64,000 nucleotides of DNA from Lacibacter sp. H375 (GTDB lineage Bacteria; Bacteroidota; Bacteroidia; Chitinophagales; Chitinophagaceae), in assembly GCF_037892425.1 (NCBI RefSeq), contig NZ_JBBKTT010000001.1:3286001-3350000 (forward strand), in the 5' to 3' direction. Below the pieces are notes generated by a model, which saw only the letters and a program-made list of their open reading frames with translations, did not search any database and was not told the origin of the DNA. A program made the translations under genes and the position numbers. Numbering within the stretch: position 1 is the stretch's first letter; each line of letters begins with the position of its first letter. Positions 1 through 9,204 of the stretch are shown here, in pieces.

Positions 1-293
1 ACATATACATCCTGCGCCATGGCAGAACCCAGCGACGAGGCGAGAAATAATAATCCGATCCAGAATAATGAACGCTTTCGTCCCAGTTTATCTGCAATCA
101 TACCGCCGAATAATGCACCAATGACGGTGCCGTACAATGCAGTGGCAATTGCAAGGCCATGCATGGCATCGCTCAATTGCCAGAGATGCTGAATCTTTTG
201 TTCAGCACCGGAAATAACGGCAACGTCTAACCCAAATAAGAAACCGCTCAACGCAACGGTGAGCGACCAGAGAAGTAATTTGTTTGTTTGCAT
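1..293 (-). CDS. Sugar porter family MFS transporter, N-terminal part
   Basis: The ATG complements positions 291-293 and the frame stays open to the window edge, so only about 97 N-terminal residues are present. The fragment has a first membrane helix with FLFGLDVAVISGA near residues 18-30, the usual helix-1 signature of sugar porters such as XylE and AraE. It also has GGMIADKLGRKRS near residues 63-75, the loop 2-3 motif of the major facilitator superfamily. A monosaccharide:proton symporter in the inner membrane is the likely role. The substrate cannot be read from this part. The gene is oriented out of the window, so its operon partners are not visible. Confidence 0.85.
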   Translation of the reverse strand, partial: MQTNKLLLWSLTVALSGFLFGLDVAVISGAEQKIQHLWQLSDAMHGLAIATALYGTVIGALFGGMIADKLGRKRSLFWIGLLFLASSLGSAMAQDVY

Positions 294-427
294 AACAATC
301 GTGGTTTGTACAGGCGAAGCTTTCAAAAGGTCACTGTGAAAATAATCTTTCTATTTAAATTATGGGCATGATCGTTTTTGCAATCGTTTGATGTTTGGAG
401 AATTTGGAATGGAGTGCTACTGCAAAA

Positions 428-892
428 TTATGCTACCTGCTTTCGAAAAGCTGCAGCTATATAAGCCAATGGTATACCAATGCAAACAATAAGAATAAGA
501 ATTGCTGTTAATGTTCCATTTAAAGTTGATGGCTGCTTAGTGGCGAATGATAATGGAACTACAACAAAACGCATTACAGCCCAGGTGAAAATGCCATAGC
601 CAATTCCTGTAAGCAAACGATTTTGCAGTAGAGCGGGCCGCCTGCTAATGAGCCAGAAAAAGAAAACAGTAAAGCATATAGCAATGATGTAGTGAAACAA
701 AAATCCCCAGGCGACCATAGCTGCACCGCCTTTCATTGCCACGTTGCCAAATACGCCACTGGCAATAAACTTCATAACGATGAAAGGATCTTTCCCTGTT
801 TTAATAAAGAACTGAAGCATGGCAGCTGTAATATCGAGTGTGCCGACAATAATACCTGCCAGCAATACTTTTGCAGTAAACAGTTTACTCAT
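428..892 (-). CDS. Hypothetical four-helix membrane protein
   Basis: I do not recognise a characterised family for this 154-residue protein. It has about four hydrophobic segments, near residues 7-29, 59-82, 93-116 and 123-149, with short charged loops between them. That pattern suggests a small polytopic inner-membrane protein. The overall look (conserved Gly, Phe and Trp in the helices, short loops) resembles DUF1440/YagU-like proteins, but that is only an impression. Start and stop are both inside the window. The neighbours are a sugar porter and another small membrane protein, with gaps of more than 100 bases, so no operon link is evident. Confidence 0.65.
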   Translation of the reverse strand: MSKLFTAKVLLAGIIVGTLDITAAMLQFFIKTGKDPFIVMKFIASGVFGNVAMKGGAAMVAWGFLFHYIIAICFTVFFFWLISRRPALLQNRLLTGIGYGIFTWAVMRFVVVPLSFATKQPSTLNGTLTAILILIVCIGIPLAYIAAAFRKQVA

Positions 893-1042
893 TGGAGTTG
901 ATTGTTAAGGACAATTAAGTTAGATCATTTTCTTTGGCCTGTTTGCTGATTTGGATGAAAGGAAAATGGCCTGCACCAGCAAGCCATTTTTTATTTTAAT
1001 TGGGGATCAATTGTGACTTCGTGACGAAGTAGAAGCCGCCAT

Positions 1043-1258
1043 CTATTCATCTGTGTCAATGGTCTCTTTGTTGAAATTTTTCCAACTGAGAAAATGGTCG
1101 ATCGTCAAATACAAAAACAAGGGGATACTCGTAATACGAAGAAAAAGATCCATTTTGTCTTTGTTGTCTTGACCACGTATTGCTAATACCAGGTTCGCTA
1201 ACACCACCAAAAGTGAAAGAGCAAAAAGAAATAAGTGGGTGTTTTTTGATTTGAGCAT
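1043..1258 (-). CDS. Small hypothetical membrane protein
   Basis: A 71-residue protein with two hydrophobic stretches (about residues 8-27 and 40-57) and an acidic C-terminus ending in DTDE. It is probably a small two-helix inner-membrane protein. No family is recognised and no catalytic motif is visible. Codon use looks normal for the region and the ORF is not overlapped by a better candidate, which is the main reason for accepting it. A role cannot be proposed. Confidence 0.45.
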   Translation of the reverse strand: MLKSKNTHLFLFALSLLVVLANLVLAIRGQDNKDKMDLFLRITSIPLFLYLTIDHFLSWKNFNKETIDTDE

Positions 1259-1344
1259 TTTTTGAAGTTGGATTAATAAAGATAATCAGATCGTTTGAAT
1301 ATCTTTTGTTGTTTTGGAGATGCTAACCAAATGAAATACTGTTA

Positions 1345-1758
1345 TCAGTTAGCCACCTTAATATAGCCATAACCTTCGGCCTGTTTCTTCACCAGTTCAT
1401 AAATACCATCGGGCACAGTTTGCACACCTGGTAATAAATTTCCTTTGTTGATCTCGTGTACTTTCATTGCTACTTCACACACTTTAAAGGTTGCTTTGTT
1501 AGCTGCCACGATCTTTTGAATATCATCGGTTACCGATGATTTTTCTTTAGTGACCATACCCAGTGATTTGCCATAAAACACCACGACGATCTTTGCTTTA
1601 GGGTCAGCTTCGGTAATTAAGTTGATCCAGCGTATGACACGTGCATGCACTTCGGGATCGGAACTGGTAAGATCGAATGCTACATTGTATGGTTTGTCTT
1701 GCGCAAATAACTGTGCTGTGGCAATACATACCAGTAGAAACACAAATATCTTTTTCAT
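1345..1758 (-). CDS. DsrE family protein, exported
   Basis: The chosen ATG (complement of 1756-1758) gives a clean signal peptide, MKKIFVFLLVCIATAQLFAQ, and a 137-residue product. An upstream ATG in the same frame would add a 32-residue charged leader and is less likely. The mature part reads as a DsrE/DsrF-like alpha/beta domain: a first strand YNVAFDLTSSD, a strand KIVVVFYGKS, and a conserved cysteine in FKVCEVAM, where sulfur-relay relatives carry their acceptor Cys. The signal peptide suggests a periplasmic member, as is common in Bacteroidota, rather than the cytoplasmic TusBCD type. The substrate is unknown. A lipoprotein gene lies 92 bases upstream on the same strand. Confidence 0.8.
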   Translation of the reverse strand: MKKIFVFLLVCIATAQLFAQDKPYNVAFDLTSSDPEVHARVIRWINLITEADPKAKIVVVFYGKSLGMVTKEKSSVTDDIQKIVAANKATFKVCEVAMKVHEINKGNLLPGVQTVPDGIYELVKKQAEGYGYIKVAN

Positions 1759-1850
1759 AACCTTGTTTTTTAAGATGTATAAGTTACACAACTTAAAAGG
1801 GTATGTCAAGTGGTTCATTAATTTTTTTAAAACGAAACGTGACGATGCGT

Positions 1851-2279
1851 TCAATTCACATAGCTAAAATTCTTTCCTCCATCCTGAACTTCTATCTTTT
1901 TAATATCTGCAAGTTTTATTTCTTTACGAATAGCAGAAATAAATCTTGATCGTACGCCATATAAAGTGGAATCGGAGATAAACAGACGATCAAAATAGAA
2001 AATTGTTTTCTTTCCATTTAGTTCTGTAACTCTAACTTCAATTGAAGGAGAATTTGAGAACGCAACTGTGTTGCCGCTTTTGTCGGTGCAATAAATCAAG
2101 GGAATGCCGTTGGCCAGGTAATTATACTTTTCTCCAATGGGACCTCTTACAGTAACTGATTTTAATTTTGCCGAATCAATTGAGGCAAATTGTTTTTTCA
2201 GGCTTTCTGTTGTGATGTAATATGTTTTGCAGGAACAAAGTACAAGACAACAAAGGGTAACACCGAAATTTATTCTCAT
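1851..2279 (-). CDS. Hypothetical lipoprotein
   Basis: A 142-residue protein beginning MRINFGVTLCCLVLCSCK. The short hydrophobic stretch ending in LCSC is a lipobox-like signal, with Cys17 as the probable lipidated residue. The remainder is beta-rich with alternating polar and hydrophobic residues and no catalytic motif I can name. It is probably anchored in the periplasm or outer membrane. It lies 21 bases downstream of mqnE on the same strand and may be co-transcribed with it, but its content gives no link to menaquinone synthesis. Confidence 0.65.
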   Translation of the reverse strand: MRINFGVTLCCLVLCSCKTYYITTESLKKQFASIDSAKLKSVTVRGPIGEKYNYLANGIPLIYCTDKSGNTVAFSNSPSIEVRVTELNGKKTIFYFDRLFISDSTLYGVRSRFISAIRKEIKLADIKKIEVQDGGKNFSYVN

Positions 2280-2300
2280 TATGTATAGCGGTTAAGTTTG

Positions 2301-3470
2301 CTAATTACTCGAAAAGCCCGCCTCTTCAGCCACTGTTACTTCACTATAATCTTTCACCACATTGTACAATGTATCACGCTCAACAGGTTTGCGATTCACT
2401 TGTTTAATGAGTGCAACTAATTGCTCGGTGGTCATGGTAGGCGTTTGTTCTTCGCTGCCGGCCATGCTGTAGATTTTTGTTGTATCATCAATAGTGCCAT
2501 CAATATCGTTTACACCAAAGCTCAACGTCATTTGTGCATTGTGGCGGCCAAGCATTGGCCAGTATGCTTTAATATGCGGGAAGTTATCGAGGAACAAACG
2601 TGCAATGGCATACATCTTCATGTCTTCAACAACTGTGCTTTCCGCAACATTGCTCATATCATTATCCTGGTTACGGAACTTCAATGGAATAAACGTCTGG
2701 AATCCTTTTGTTTCATCCTGCAGCTTTCTTAATCGACTCATATGATCAACCCGGTGCCAATATTGTTCAATATGTCCGTACAACATAGTTGCATTACTGT
2801 GCAAACCAAGTTTATGAGCTGTAGCATGAATATTCAACCAGCCATCTCCATCAACTTTGTCGGCACAAATTTTTTCACGTATCTCCGGATGAAAAATTTC
2901 TGCTCCACCACCGGGAATAGAATCCAGACCATGACTGATGAGTATTTTTAATCCTTCTTCTGCACTCACTTTTGCTTTACGGAACATGTAATCGTATTCA
3001 ACCGCAGTAAATGCTTTGATGTGTAAATCAGGACGATGATCTTTAATTGCTTTCAATAGATCAGCAAAAAACTTCAGATCCATTTTCGGGTGAACACCAC
3101 CAACAATATGGACTTCGGTAACAGGAACGCCATCATATTTTTTTACCATGTGCAACATCTGGTCGATACTCAGTTCCCAGCCTTCATCACGTTTTGCATA
3201 AAGTTTAGAATAAGAACAGAAATTGCAACTGAACACACATACATTAGTAGGTTCAATATGAAAGTTACGGTTGAAGTAAGTGGTATCGCCATGCATACGC
3301 TCACGCACAAAATTTGCCAGAGCGCCTAAAAAAGGTAGACTTGCTTTTTCAAACAACAACACAGCATCTTCTTCACTGATGCGTTGTTTATTATAAATTT
3401 TATCGGCTATCTGTTGCAGATCTTCACTGATACGGTTGCCTTTGAGTATAGCTTCAATTCCGGTTTGCAT
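2301..3470 (-). CDS. mqnE: Aminofutalosine synthase (radical SAM)
   Basis: MqnE joins 3-[(1-carboxyvinyl)oxy]benzoate to the adenosyl part of SAM, giving aminofutalosine in the futalosine route to menaquinone. The radical SAM cysteines are visible as CVFSCNFC (Cys78, 82 and 85 counting from the chosen start), directly after HIEPTN. HIVGGVHP and SIPGGGAEIF follow as in MqnE/MqnC proteins, and KIYSMAGSEEQTP near the C-terminus favours MqnE. The ATG at 3468-3470 gives 389 residues, close to the family length. A further in-frame ATG 66 bases upstream is less likely, because the spacer there looks like a promoter. No other mqn genes are nearby, so the pathway is scattered. Confidence 0.9.
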   Translation of the reverse strand: MQTGIEAILKGNRISEDLQQIADKIYNKQRISEEDAVLLFEKASLPFLGALANFVRERMHGDTTYFNRNFHIEPTNVCVFSCNFCSYSKLYAKRDEGWELSIDQMLHMVKKYDGVPVTEVHIVGGVHPKMDLKFFADLLKAIKDHRPDLHIKAFTAVEYDYMFRKAKVSAEEGLKILISHGLDSIPGGGAEIFHPEIREKICADKVDGDGWLNIHATAHKLGLHSNATMLYGHIEQYWHRVDHMSRLRKLQDETKGFQTFIPLKFRNQDNDMSNVAESTVVEDMKMYAIARLFLDNFPHIKAYWPMLGRHNAQMTLSFGVNDIDGTIDDTTKIYSMAGSEEQTPTMTTEQLVALIKQVNRKPVERDTLYNVVKDYSEVTVAEEAGFSSN

Positions 3471-3552
3471 AATATTTCTTTGTTTGATGTTGTTGCCAAC
3501 GTTGTCGCTGTCAATATTTGGTGCATTGAACACCAATCACTAAAACAAAACA

Positions 3553-3575
3553 GCGCAACTTTTGCAAAGTTACGC
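3553..3575 (-). promoter_or_regulatory. Promoter -7 element with palindrome upstream of mqnE
   Basis: On the minus strand, the complement of 3565-3572 reads TAACTTTG, an exact match to the Bacteroidota -7 consensus TAnnTTTG. It sits inside a near-perfect inverted repeat: AACTTT (3557-3562), three bases, AAAGTT (3566-3571), extended by GCG/CGC on the outside. No clear -33 TTTG lies at the ideal distance, although TTTTG and TTCAG occur 15-21 bases further upstream. A palindrome over the -7 element could serve as an operator. Confidence 0.45.
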
Positions 3576-3619
3576 TGAGAACGGTTTCAAAACTGAACCT
3601 ATATCTGCTATATAACAGT

Positions 3620-5896
3620 TTAATTATTGACCTTGATCACCCTGAAAGTATCTGTATTTCGTGAACGATAAACGATCTGAACGGTGTAAATGCCACTACT
3701 CATACTGCCAAGATCAATTTCCTGGTAGCCGGGAGTAGGAATGGAGCCCGGTCGGCCGAGAGCAATACGTTTCTGCCATACTAACTGACCAACCTGGTTG
3801 TATACATTTATGTATTCAATGTTGGCAGGCGGATCATAATACTGCAAAGAGAACCTTTCTCTGAATGGGTTGGGTGTTATCATTACACCCTTTGCTTTCA
3901 GGTTTGGATTAACATCACGCACTACAATATTTATATCATCAATGTAAATGTTGTTTTCATAGTTCGTGGTATTGCGGAAAACCACTTGCATGTATTGAGC
4001 AGTTGCTCCGGAGAAATCGCCCAGAAAAACGCTATCTCGCCGCCATTCGTTTGCATCGGGTATAAAAAATTCTTCAACAGCAATATTGCCTGTGGTGATG
4101 AGGTCACGTCCCCATTTTTTATAAACAGAACGGAGTGTTTTACCACAATCATCGGTTACAAATATTTCCAATGTATCAGTTGGTACATCTGCCTGGAATG
4201 GATTTGTGAACATGGCTGCAGCCACCTGGAAGGTCAGGAAGGCCGAGTCTTTTCCTCTTACTTCAAGCAACGGAGATTTCATGAGGTCCTGATTGCCATT
4301 TACATCGTAATCAAAATTATTGATGAACATCGAGGCACTACCTGTTTTAGCTGCAGTAGTTGTGCGTTCCCAGGTGATGGCGTTATCAGGATTTATACGT
4401 TGCCAATTTTGAGGAGGAAAGGTTGTTGATTCAAATCCTTCTGTTAATGGTAATGTGCCGACAGGAAAAATAACTCCATCAATGCGGCCAGTATCATTTG
4501 TTAAACGTTGATCAACATTTCCATTTGGGTTTGATGTGTACACTATCAGATTCGCATTGGTGCCCGTACTCAGCGTCATTGGGTTCAGCGTAACATCAAC
4601 CGATGCAAGCGGTGCGAGGTTGCCAGTCCAATTGGTTATAGTTGGGGTGCCTGTTCCAAATCTTGCAGTAATAGTAAGAGCGGTGATATTATCAGTTCCT
4701 GCATTGCGGATTGTTACAACAGGACGATAAGAACTGCTGCATACATAAATAAAATTAGTGCCGTTACTGCAAGGCCCAAGTGCCGCATCATTGAAGCGTA
4801 CAAATTTTGCATCACGGTTAAATGTTGCAACTGGCGTACATCCGTTTGAAGTGGCTAAAGACTGCATCCAGCTAACTGTTGCAAGTGTTGCTTCCATACG
4901 CAATTGTTGTTGCGTGGTATACATCACCATTGCACGATCATCAACATAGTCCATATAGTTCATCCACATAATGCCGGGTGCAGTTGTTTGGCATGCATCG
5001 AGAATAACACTATCTGCAGCAGGCGCACCAAATGTGCAATCAAACTGTGAAGGTGTATCTGCAATACCATCATCATCAGTACAACTTTGTGCGCCATCAC
5101 AATTATTGGGTCCCCAGATATGTTCAAGATCAAAAAAGTGACCAATTTCATGCGTAGCTGTGCGGCCCTGGTTATAAGGTGCCACCGCTGTTCCGTTTTT
5201 GCCAAATGCCTGGTAATTGTTTACAAAACCACGTTCGTTTAAAGGCACATCGGGTAAGGGTAATGAAGCGTAGTAAGCGTAACCTAAAAAGCCATCGGGC
5301 ATTTCACAAACCCAGATATTTAAATATTTTGAAGCATCCCATGCATCGCTGCCGCCTTCACATGTAAACTTCACAGGATCTCCTTCACCGGGATCAGACA
5401 AAATTGACGAAGCAACACGAACAATTCCGTTCGTTGCTTCTCCAAGCGGATCTCTTTTTGCTAAACAAAACCGAAGATTGCCTTTGCCATATCGTGATTT
5501 GAATGCTGCAGGTATACGAACTGAATCGGCATTGAGACCTCCATAGTCTGCATTCAGCACATCAATTTGTGATTGTATCTGTGCATCTGTTACAAGACCA
5601 GGGTTTGGCAGAATCACGTGAACCACTACTGGAATTGTAATGAGCGCATTGGTACGTAAGAGTTGATTGATTTGATTGAGTTGATCGTAACGGGCAACGG
5701 TGGTTTGCCTGTTGTTCAACATCCGGGTCTTTAATCGTGGATCTTTTTTTACAGCCTCATCAAAAAGCGTTTGGGTACCGCAGCGTTGAAAGCTATTGGC
5801 ACGTTTAATCACTGGTGTTTTTTGTTTTTGTGCCGATATGTTTAAACAGCAGGTGCTTATCAATAAAAGGAAGAGAACCGGTTTGATCAAGTTCAT
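3620..5896 (-). CDS. Secreted M43-type metallopeptidase with T9SS sorting domain
   Basis: The ATG at 5894-5896 gives an N-terminus MNLIKPVLFLLLISTCCLNISAQ, a typical signal peptide. The in-frame ATG 39 bases upstream would only lengthen the n-region. The zinc motif HEIGHFFDLEH (about residues 249-259 from this start) is the metzincin pattern HExxHxxGxxH with Asp in place of the usual Gly. With MNYMDY as a Met-turn candidate further on, this fits pappalysin-like family M43. A middle jelly-roll-like region follows. The last 80 or so residues (ITPNPFRERFSLQY through SGIYTVQIV to the basic end) match the type A sorting domain used by the type IX system. The protein is probably released or fixed at the cell surface. 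Confidence 0.88.
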   Translation of the reverse strand: MNLIKPVLFLLLISTCCLNISAQKQKTPVIKRANSFQRCGTQTLFDEAVKKDPRLKTRMLNNRQTTVARYDQLNQINQLLRTNALITIPVVVHVILPNPGLVTDAQIQSQIDVLNADYGGLNADSVRIPAAFKSRYGKGNLRFCLAKRDPLGEATNGIVRVASSILSDPGEGDPVKFTCEGGSDAWDASKYLNIWVCEMPDGFLGYAYYASLPLPDVPLNERGFVNNYQAFGKNGTAVAPYNQGRTATHEIGHFFDLEHIWGPNNCDGAQSCTDDDGIADTPSQFDCTFGAPAADSVILDACQTTAPGIMWMNYMDYVDDRAMVMYTTQQQLRMEATLATVSWMQSLATSNGCTPVATFNRDAKFVRFNDAALGPCSNGTNFIYVCSSSYRPVVTIRNAGTDNITALTITARFGTGTPTITNWTGNLAPLASVDVTLNPMTLSTGTNANLIVYTSNPNGNVDQRLTNDTGRIDGVIFPVGTLPLTEGFESTTFPPQNWQRINPDNAITWERTTTAAKTGSASMFINNFDYDVNGNQDLMKSPLLEVRGKDSAFLTFQVAAAMFTNPFQADVPTDTLEIFVTDDCGKTLRSVYKKWGRDLITTGNIAVEEFFIPDANEWRRDSVFLGDFSGATAQYMQVVFRNTTNYENNIYIDDINIVVRDVNPNLKAKGVMITPNPFRERFSLQYYDPPANIEYINVYNQVGQLVWQKRIALGRPGSIPTPGYQEIDLGSMSSGIYTVQIVYRSRNTDTFRVIKVNN

Positions 5897-6077
5897 ACGG
5901 GATGTTATACTGTGAATGTACGAAGTGTGGCTCAAAAAGGTTGCTTCAGTCAGTCACAGATTTTAACCGCTTGTGTAAACTTGCGACACAATGCCACGCT
6001 GTTTAACAATGATTTAGATGTTACAAAAACCGTTATCTTTCAAGCTAAATACAAACGTTCAATCAAAACAGTTGTTG

Positions 6078-7343
6078 ATGAATCTTAAATCACGCCTTAC
6101 GGTTTTAAGTTTTTTACAGTTTTTTATCTGGGGTATATGGCTTATTTCTTTGGGGGGCTATATGTTCGCCAATTTTAATAACCCTATTGATCCTAATCTG
6201 GGTTCCAAAGTAGGCAACACATACGGTACCATGGGCTGGGCATCGCTGTTTATGCCTGCGTTGATTGGAATCATTGCTGATAAGTATATCCGTGCCGAGA
6301 TCATGTTGGGCATCAGTCATATTATTGCAGGCCTAGGATTGTATTACGCCAGCACGGTTACCAATGCCGGAGATATGTATTGGGCTATCTTCTTTGTAAG
6401 TTGTTTTTATATGCCAACTATCGGTTTGAGTAATTCTGTTTCTTACTCATTACTCAGTAGGCAAAACCTCGACATCCAAAAATCATTTGCACCCATTCGT
6501 GTATGGGGTACCGTTGGTTTTATTGTGGCTGAGTGGGCTGTTGATCTGTTGGGCTGGACGCAAAACAACAATCAGTTTTATTTTGCAGCAGTGGCGGGCA
6601 TCATTACAGGCTTGTATTGTTTTACATTGCCACGTATTGAAGTAAGTACATCAACTGAAAAGAAATCGTTTGCTACCCGTTTGGGTTTAGATGCATTTCA
6701 ATTGTTCAAAAGCCCGATGATGACGAAGTTCTTTTTGTTCGCTATGTTTTTGGGTGCTGCATTGCAGATTACAAACATGTTTGGTAATCCTTTCCTTGGC
6801 GATTTTGGAAAGACACCGGAGTATGCAGAAAGCTTTGCTGTAAAACATAGTAATATTCTGATATCACTTTCCCAGATATCAGAAACACTGTTTATTCTTG
6901 CTATACCGTTTTTCCTGAAACGTTTTGGCATTAAGCAGGTAATGTTGATCAGTATGATCGCATGGGTACTACGCTTTGCGTTGTTTGGTTTAGGTAATCC
7001 GGGTTCAGGACTTTCGTTGCTTATTCTGTCGATGATCGTTTATGGCATGGCGTTCGACTTCTTTAATATCTCCGGTTCGTTGTTTGTTGACAGGGAAGCA
7101 AAGCCGGGCATCAGAGCAAGTGCACAAGGTTTGTTTATGTTGATGACAAACGGACTTGGTGCTATCCTCGGTGGACTTTTTGCAGGACAGGTTGTTGATT
7201 ATTTTACTGATGCTGCAGGTATAAAAGACTGGCCAAATATCTGGTATAGTTTTGCGGCTTATTCACTCGTAATTGCAGTACTGTTCTTTGTTACCTTCAA
7301 ATACAAACATGATCCCAATTCAATAAGTTCTGTAGAGCATTAA
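6078..7343 (+). CDS. Nucleoside:H+ symporter, NupG-like
   Basis: An inner-membrane major facilitator of the nucleoside:H+ symporter family. The chosen start gives MNLKSRLTVLSFLQFFIWG, which lines up almost residue for residue with the start of E. coli NupG. An ATG 60 bases upstream would add a leader absent from the family. About 12 hydrophobic segments span 421 residues. GTMGWASLFMPALIG, IGLSNSVSYS and PIRVWGTVGFI are positions I associate with this family. It transports purine and pyrimidine nucleosides in characterised members; the specificity here is inferred. It is divergent from the M43 peptidase gene and convergent with glnS, from which a strong hairpin separates it. Confidence 0.85.
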   Translation: MNLKSRLTVLSFLQFFIWGIWLISLGGYMFANFNNPIDPNLGSKVGNTYGTMGWASLFMPALIGIIADKYIRAEIMLGISHIIAGLGLYYASTVTNAGDMYWAIFFVSCFYMPTIGLSNSVSYSLLSRQNLDIQKSFAPIRVWGTVGFIVAEWAVDLLGWTQNNNQFYFAAVAGIITGLYCFTLPRIEVSTSTEKKSFATRLGLDAFQLFKSPMMTKFFLFAMFLGAALQITNMFGNPFLGDFGKTPEYAESFAVKHSNILISLSQISETLFILAIPFFLKRFGIKQVMLISMIAWVLRFALFGLGNPGSGLSLLILSMIVYGMAFDFFNISGSLFVDREAKPGIRASAQGLFMLMTNGLGAILGGLFAGQVVDYFTDAAGIKDWPNIWYSFAAYSLVIAVLFFVTFKYKHDPNSISSVEH

Positions 7344-7380
7344 AATAACAGCCTCCGTTTATAACGGAGGCTGTTATTTT
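7342..7380. terminator. Bidirectional intrinsic terminator between nupG-like gene and glnS
   Basis: Positions 7342-7359 and 7363-7380 are perfect 18-base inverted repeats around a 3-base loop, with A-runs on one flank and T-runs on the other. This layout terminates transcription from either direction and lies exactly between two convergent genes. It begins inside the stop codon of the nucleoside symporter gene. Confidence 0.92.
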
Positions 7381-7418
7381 GCGATGTCTGTTCACCTGCA
7401 AGGTGACTGCACAACAAA

Positions 7419-9080
7419 TTATCCTTTTTTCACTTCCTTTGCCCATGCATCTTTCAATGTAACAGTGCGGTTGAAGATGAATTTATTTTCAGTCGAATCT
7501 TTATCTAAACAATAATATCCTTTGCGCAGGAACTGGAAACGATCAGTGAGTGTTGCTGTTTTAATTGCAGGCTCTGCATAACCTTTTACAACCGTCAACG
7601 AATCAGGGTTGATGTAATCTTTAAAATCACCTTCTTCGCTTGCAGGGTTTTCTACTCTGAATAAACGATCATATTCCCGTACTTCAACTTCTACAGCATC
7701 AGCAGCGTTTACCCAATGCAGAGTTCCTTTTACACTGATGCCGCTTGTATCACTTCCGCTTTTACTTTCAGGAATATAACTGCAATGAATAGCTGCAATA
7801 GAACCATCTTCATTCTTCACTACCTCATCGCATTTGATGATGTAAGCACTTTTCAAACGCACCATTTGCCCCGGAGCAAGACGGAAATATTTCTTTGGTG
7901 CCACTTCCATAAAGTCATCTGCTTCGATCAATATTTCACGGCTGAAAGGTAAAGCCCGTACGCCGGTTGTTGTGTCTTCAGGATTATTTTCTGAATGAAG
8001 TGTTTCTGTTTGTCCTTCAGGATAATTTGTGATGATTACTTTAATAGGATTGAACACCACCATTCTGCGGAAGGCAATTTTATTCAAATGTTCTCGCACA
8101 CAAAATTCAAGTAAACTGAACTCAATGAGGTTGTCACGTTTTGCCACACCCACACGTTCTGCAAAATCACGAATGCTTTCAGGTGTATAACCTCTGCGGC
8201 GCAAACCACTGATGGTGGGCATACGTGGATCATCCCAACCGGTTACATGTTTTTCATTCACCAGTTGTAATAATTTGCGTTTGCTCATCACCGTATAGTT
8301 CAGGTTGAGCCTTGCAAATTCATATTGTTTTGATGGGAATATTTCTAATTTTTCAATACACCAGTCGTACAACGGACGATGAGGAATAAATTCCAATGTA
8401 CAGATGGAATGAGTGATCTTTTCAATGGAATCACTTTGTCCGTGTGCAAAATCATACATCGGGTAAATGCACCATGCATCACCTGTGCGGTGATGATGTG
8501 CGTGTTTGATGCGATAGAGGAGTGGATCACGCAAGTGCATGTTGGGTGATGTCATATCGATCTTTGCACGTAATACTTTTTCGCCGTCTTTGTATTTTCC
8601 TGCACGCATATCTGCAAACAGTTGAAGATTTTCTTCTACTGTGCGTTCGCTGTATTTGTTGCGAACACCCGGTTGGGTAGGAGTGCCCTTTTGTTTGGCA
8701 ATTTCTTCGCTGCTGCTGTCATCAACATAAGCCAATCCTTTTTTAATCAGCTTTACAGCAAAGCCATACAACTGCTCAAAATAATCAGATGCATAAAACT
8801 CATTGGCCCAGGTGAAGCCCAGCCATTTAATATCTTCTTTGATGCTGTCAACATATTCTGTGTCTTCAGTTACCGGGTTGGTATCATCGAAACGCAGATT
8901 TGTTTTGCCGCCATATTTAATGCCCAAACCAAAGTTGAGACAGATGCTTTTCGAGTGACCGATATGCAGGTAGCCGTTTGGCTCGGGAGGGAAACGGGTA
9001 AGAATAGATTCATACTTCCCGCTTTTAAGGTCTTCTTCAATGATCTCTTCAATAAAATTCAGGCTTTTTTCGTCGCTCAT
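7419..9080 (-). CDS. glnS: Glutamine--tRNA ligase
   Basis: Class I aminoacyl-tRNA synthetase that charges tRNA-Gln. The catalytic signatures are visible: PPEPNGYLHIGH (HIGH at residues 39-42) and VMSKRK (265-269), the KMSKS-loop variant usual in GlnRS. The 553-residue length agrees with bacterial GlnRS. The C-terminal half (from about residue 335) is the beta-barrel anticodon-binding region. A TATTTTTG element, complement of 9100-9107, lies about 20 bases upstream of the start and fits the phylum's -7 consensus. The gene is followed by the bidirectional hairpin. Confidence 0.96.
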   Translation of the reverse strand: MSDEKSLNFIEEIIEEDLKSGKYESILTRFPPEPNGYLHIGHSKSICLNFGLGIKYGGKTNLRFDDTNPVTEDTEYVDSIKEDIKWLGFTWANEFYASDYFEQLYGFAVKLIKKGLAYVDDSSSEEIAKQKGTPTQPGVRNKYSERTVEENLQLFADMRAGKYKDGEKVLRAKIDMTSPNMHLRDPLLYRIKHAHHHRTGDAWCIYPMYDFAHGQSDSIEKITHSICTLEFIPHRPLYDWCIEKLEIFPSKQYEFARLNLNYTVMSKRKLLQLVNEKHVTGWDDPRMPTISGLRRRGYTPESIRDFAERVGVAKRDNLIEFSLLEFCVREHLNKIAFRRMVVFNPIKVIITNYPEGQTETLHSENNPEDTTTGVRALPFSREILIEADDFMEVAPKKYFRLAPGQMVRLKSAYIIKCDEVVKNEDGSIAAIHCSYIPESKSGSDTSGISVKGTLHWVNAADAVEVEVREYDRLFRVENPASEEGDFKDYINPDSLTVVKGYAEPAIKTATLTDRFQFLRKGYYCLDKDSTENKFIFNRTVTLKDAWAKEVKKG

Positions 9081-9138
9081 GCTTTCTTCAATTGAGGTGC
9101 AAAAATAAGGGTTCTGGGGCAGCCGTTAGTTATAAGTA

Positions 9139-9200
9139 AATAGCCGATAGTCAGTTGCCTGGTGTCTTGGGCTTCTAACTATTGGCTATCGGCTAATGAC
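9139..9200. repeat. Degenerate short-repeat hairpin element A
   Basis: TAGCCGATAG at 9141-9150 and CTATCGGCTA at 9186-9195 form a perfect 10-base inverted repeat. The arms are built from imperfect copies of an 8-9 base unit resembling agCCGATAGtc and ccAATAGTt. The element starts four bases past the rocD stop codon. A second element with the same core lies at 12756-12850. Confidence 0.75.
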
Positions 9201-9204
9201 TTTA

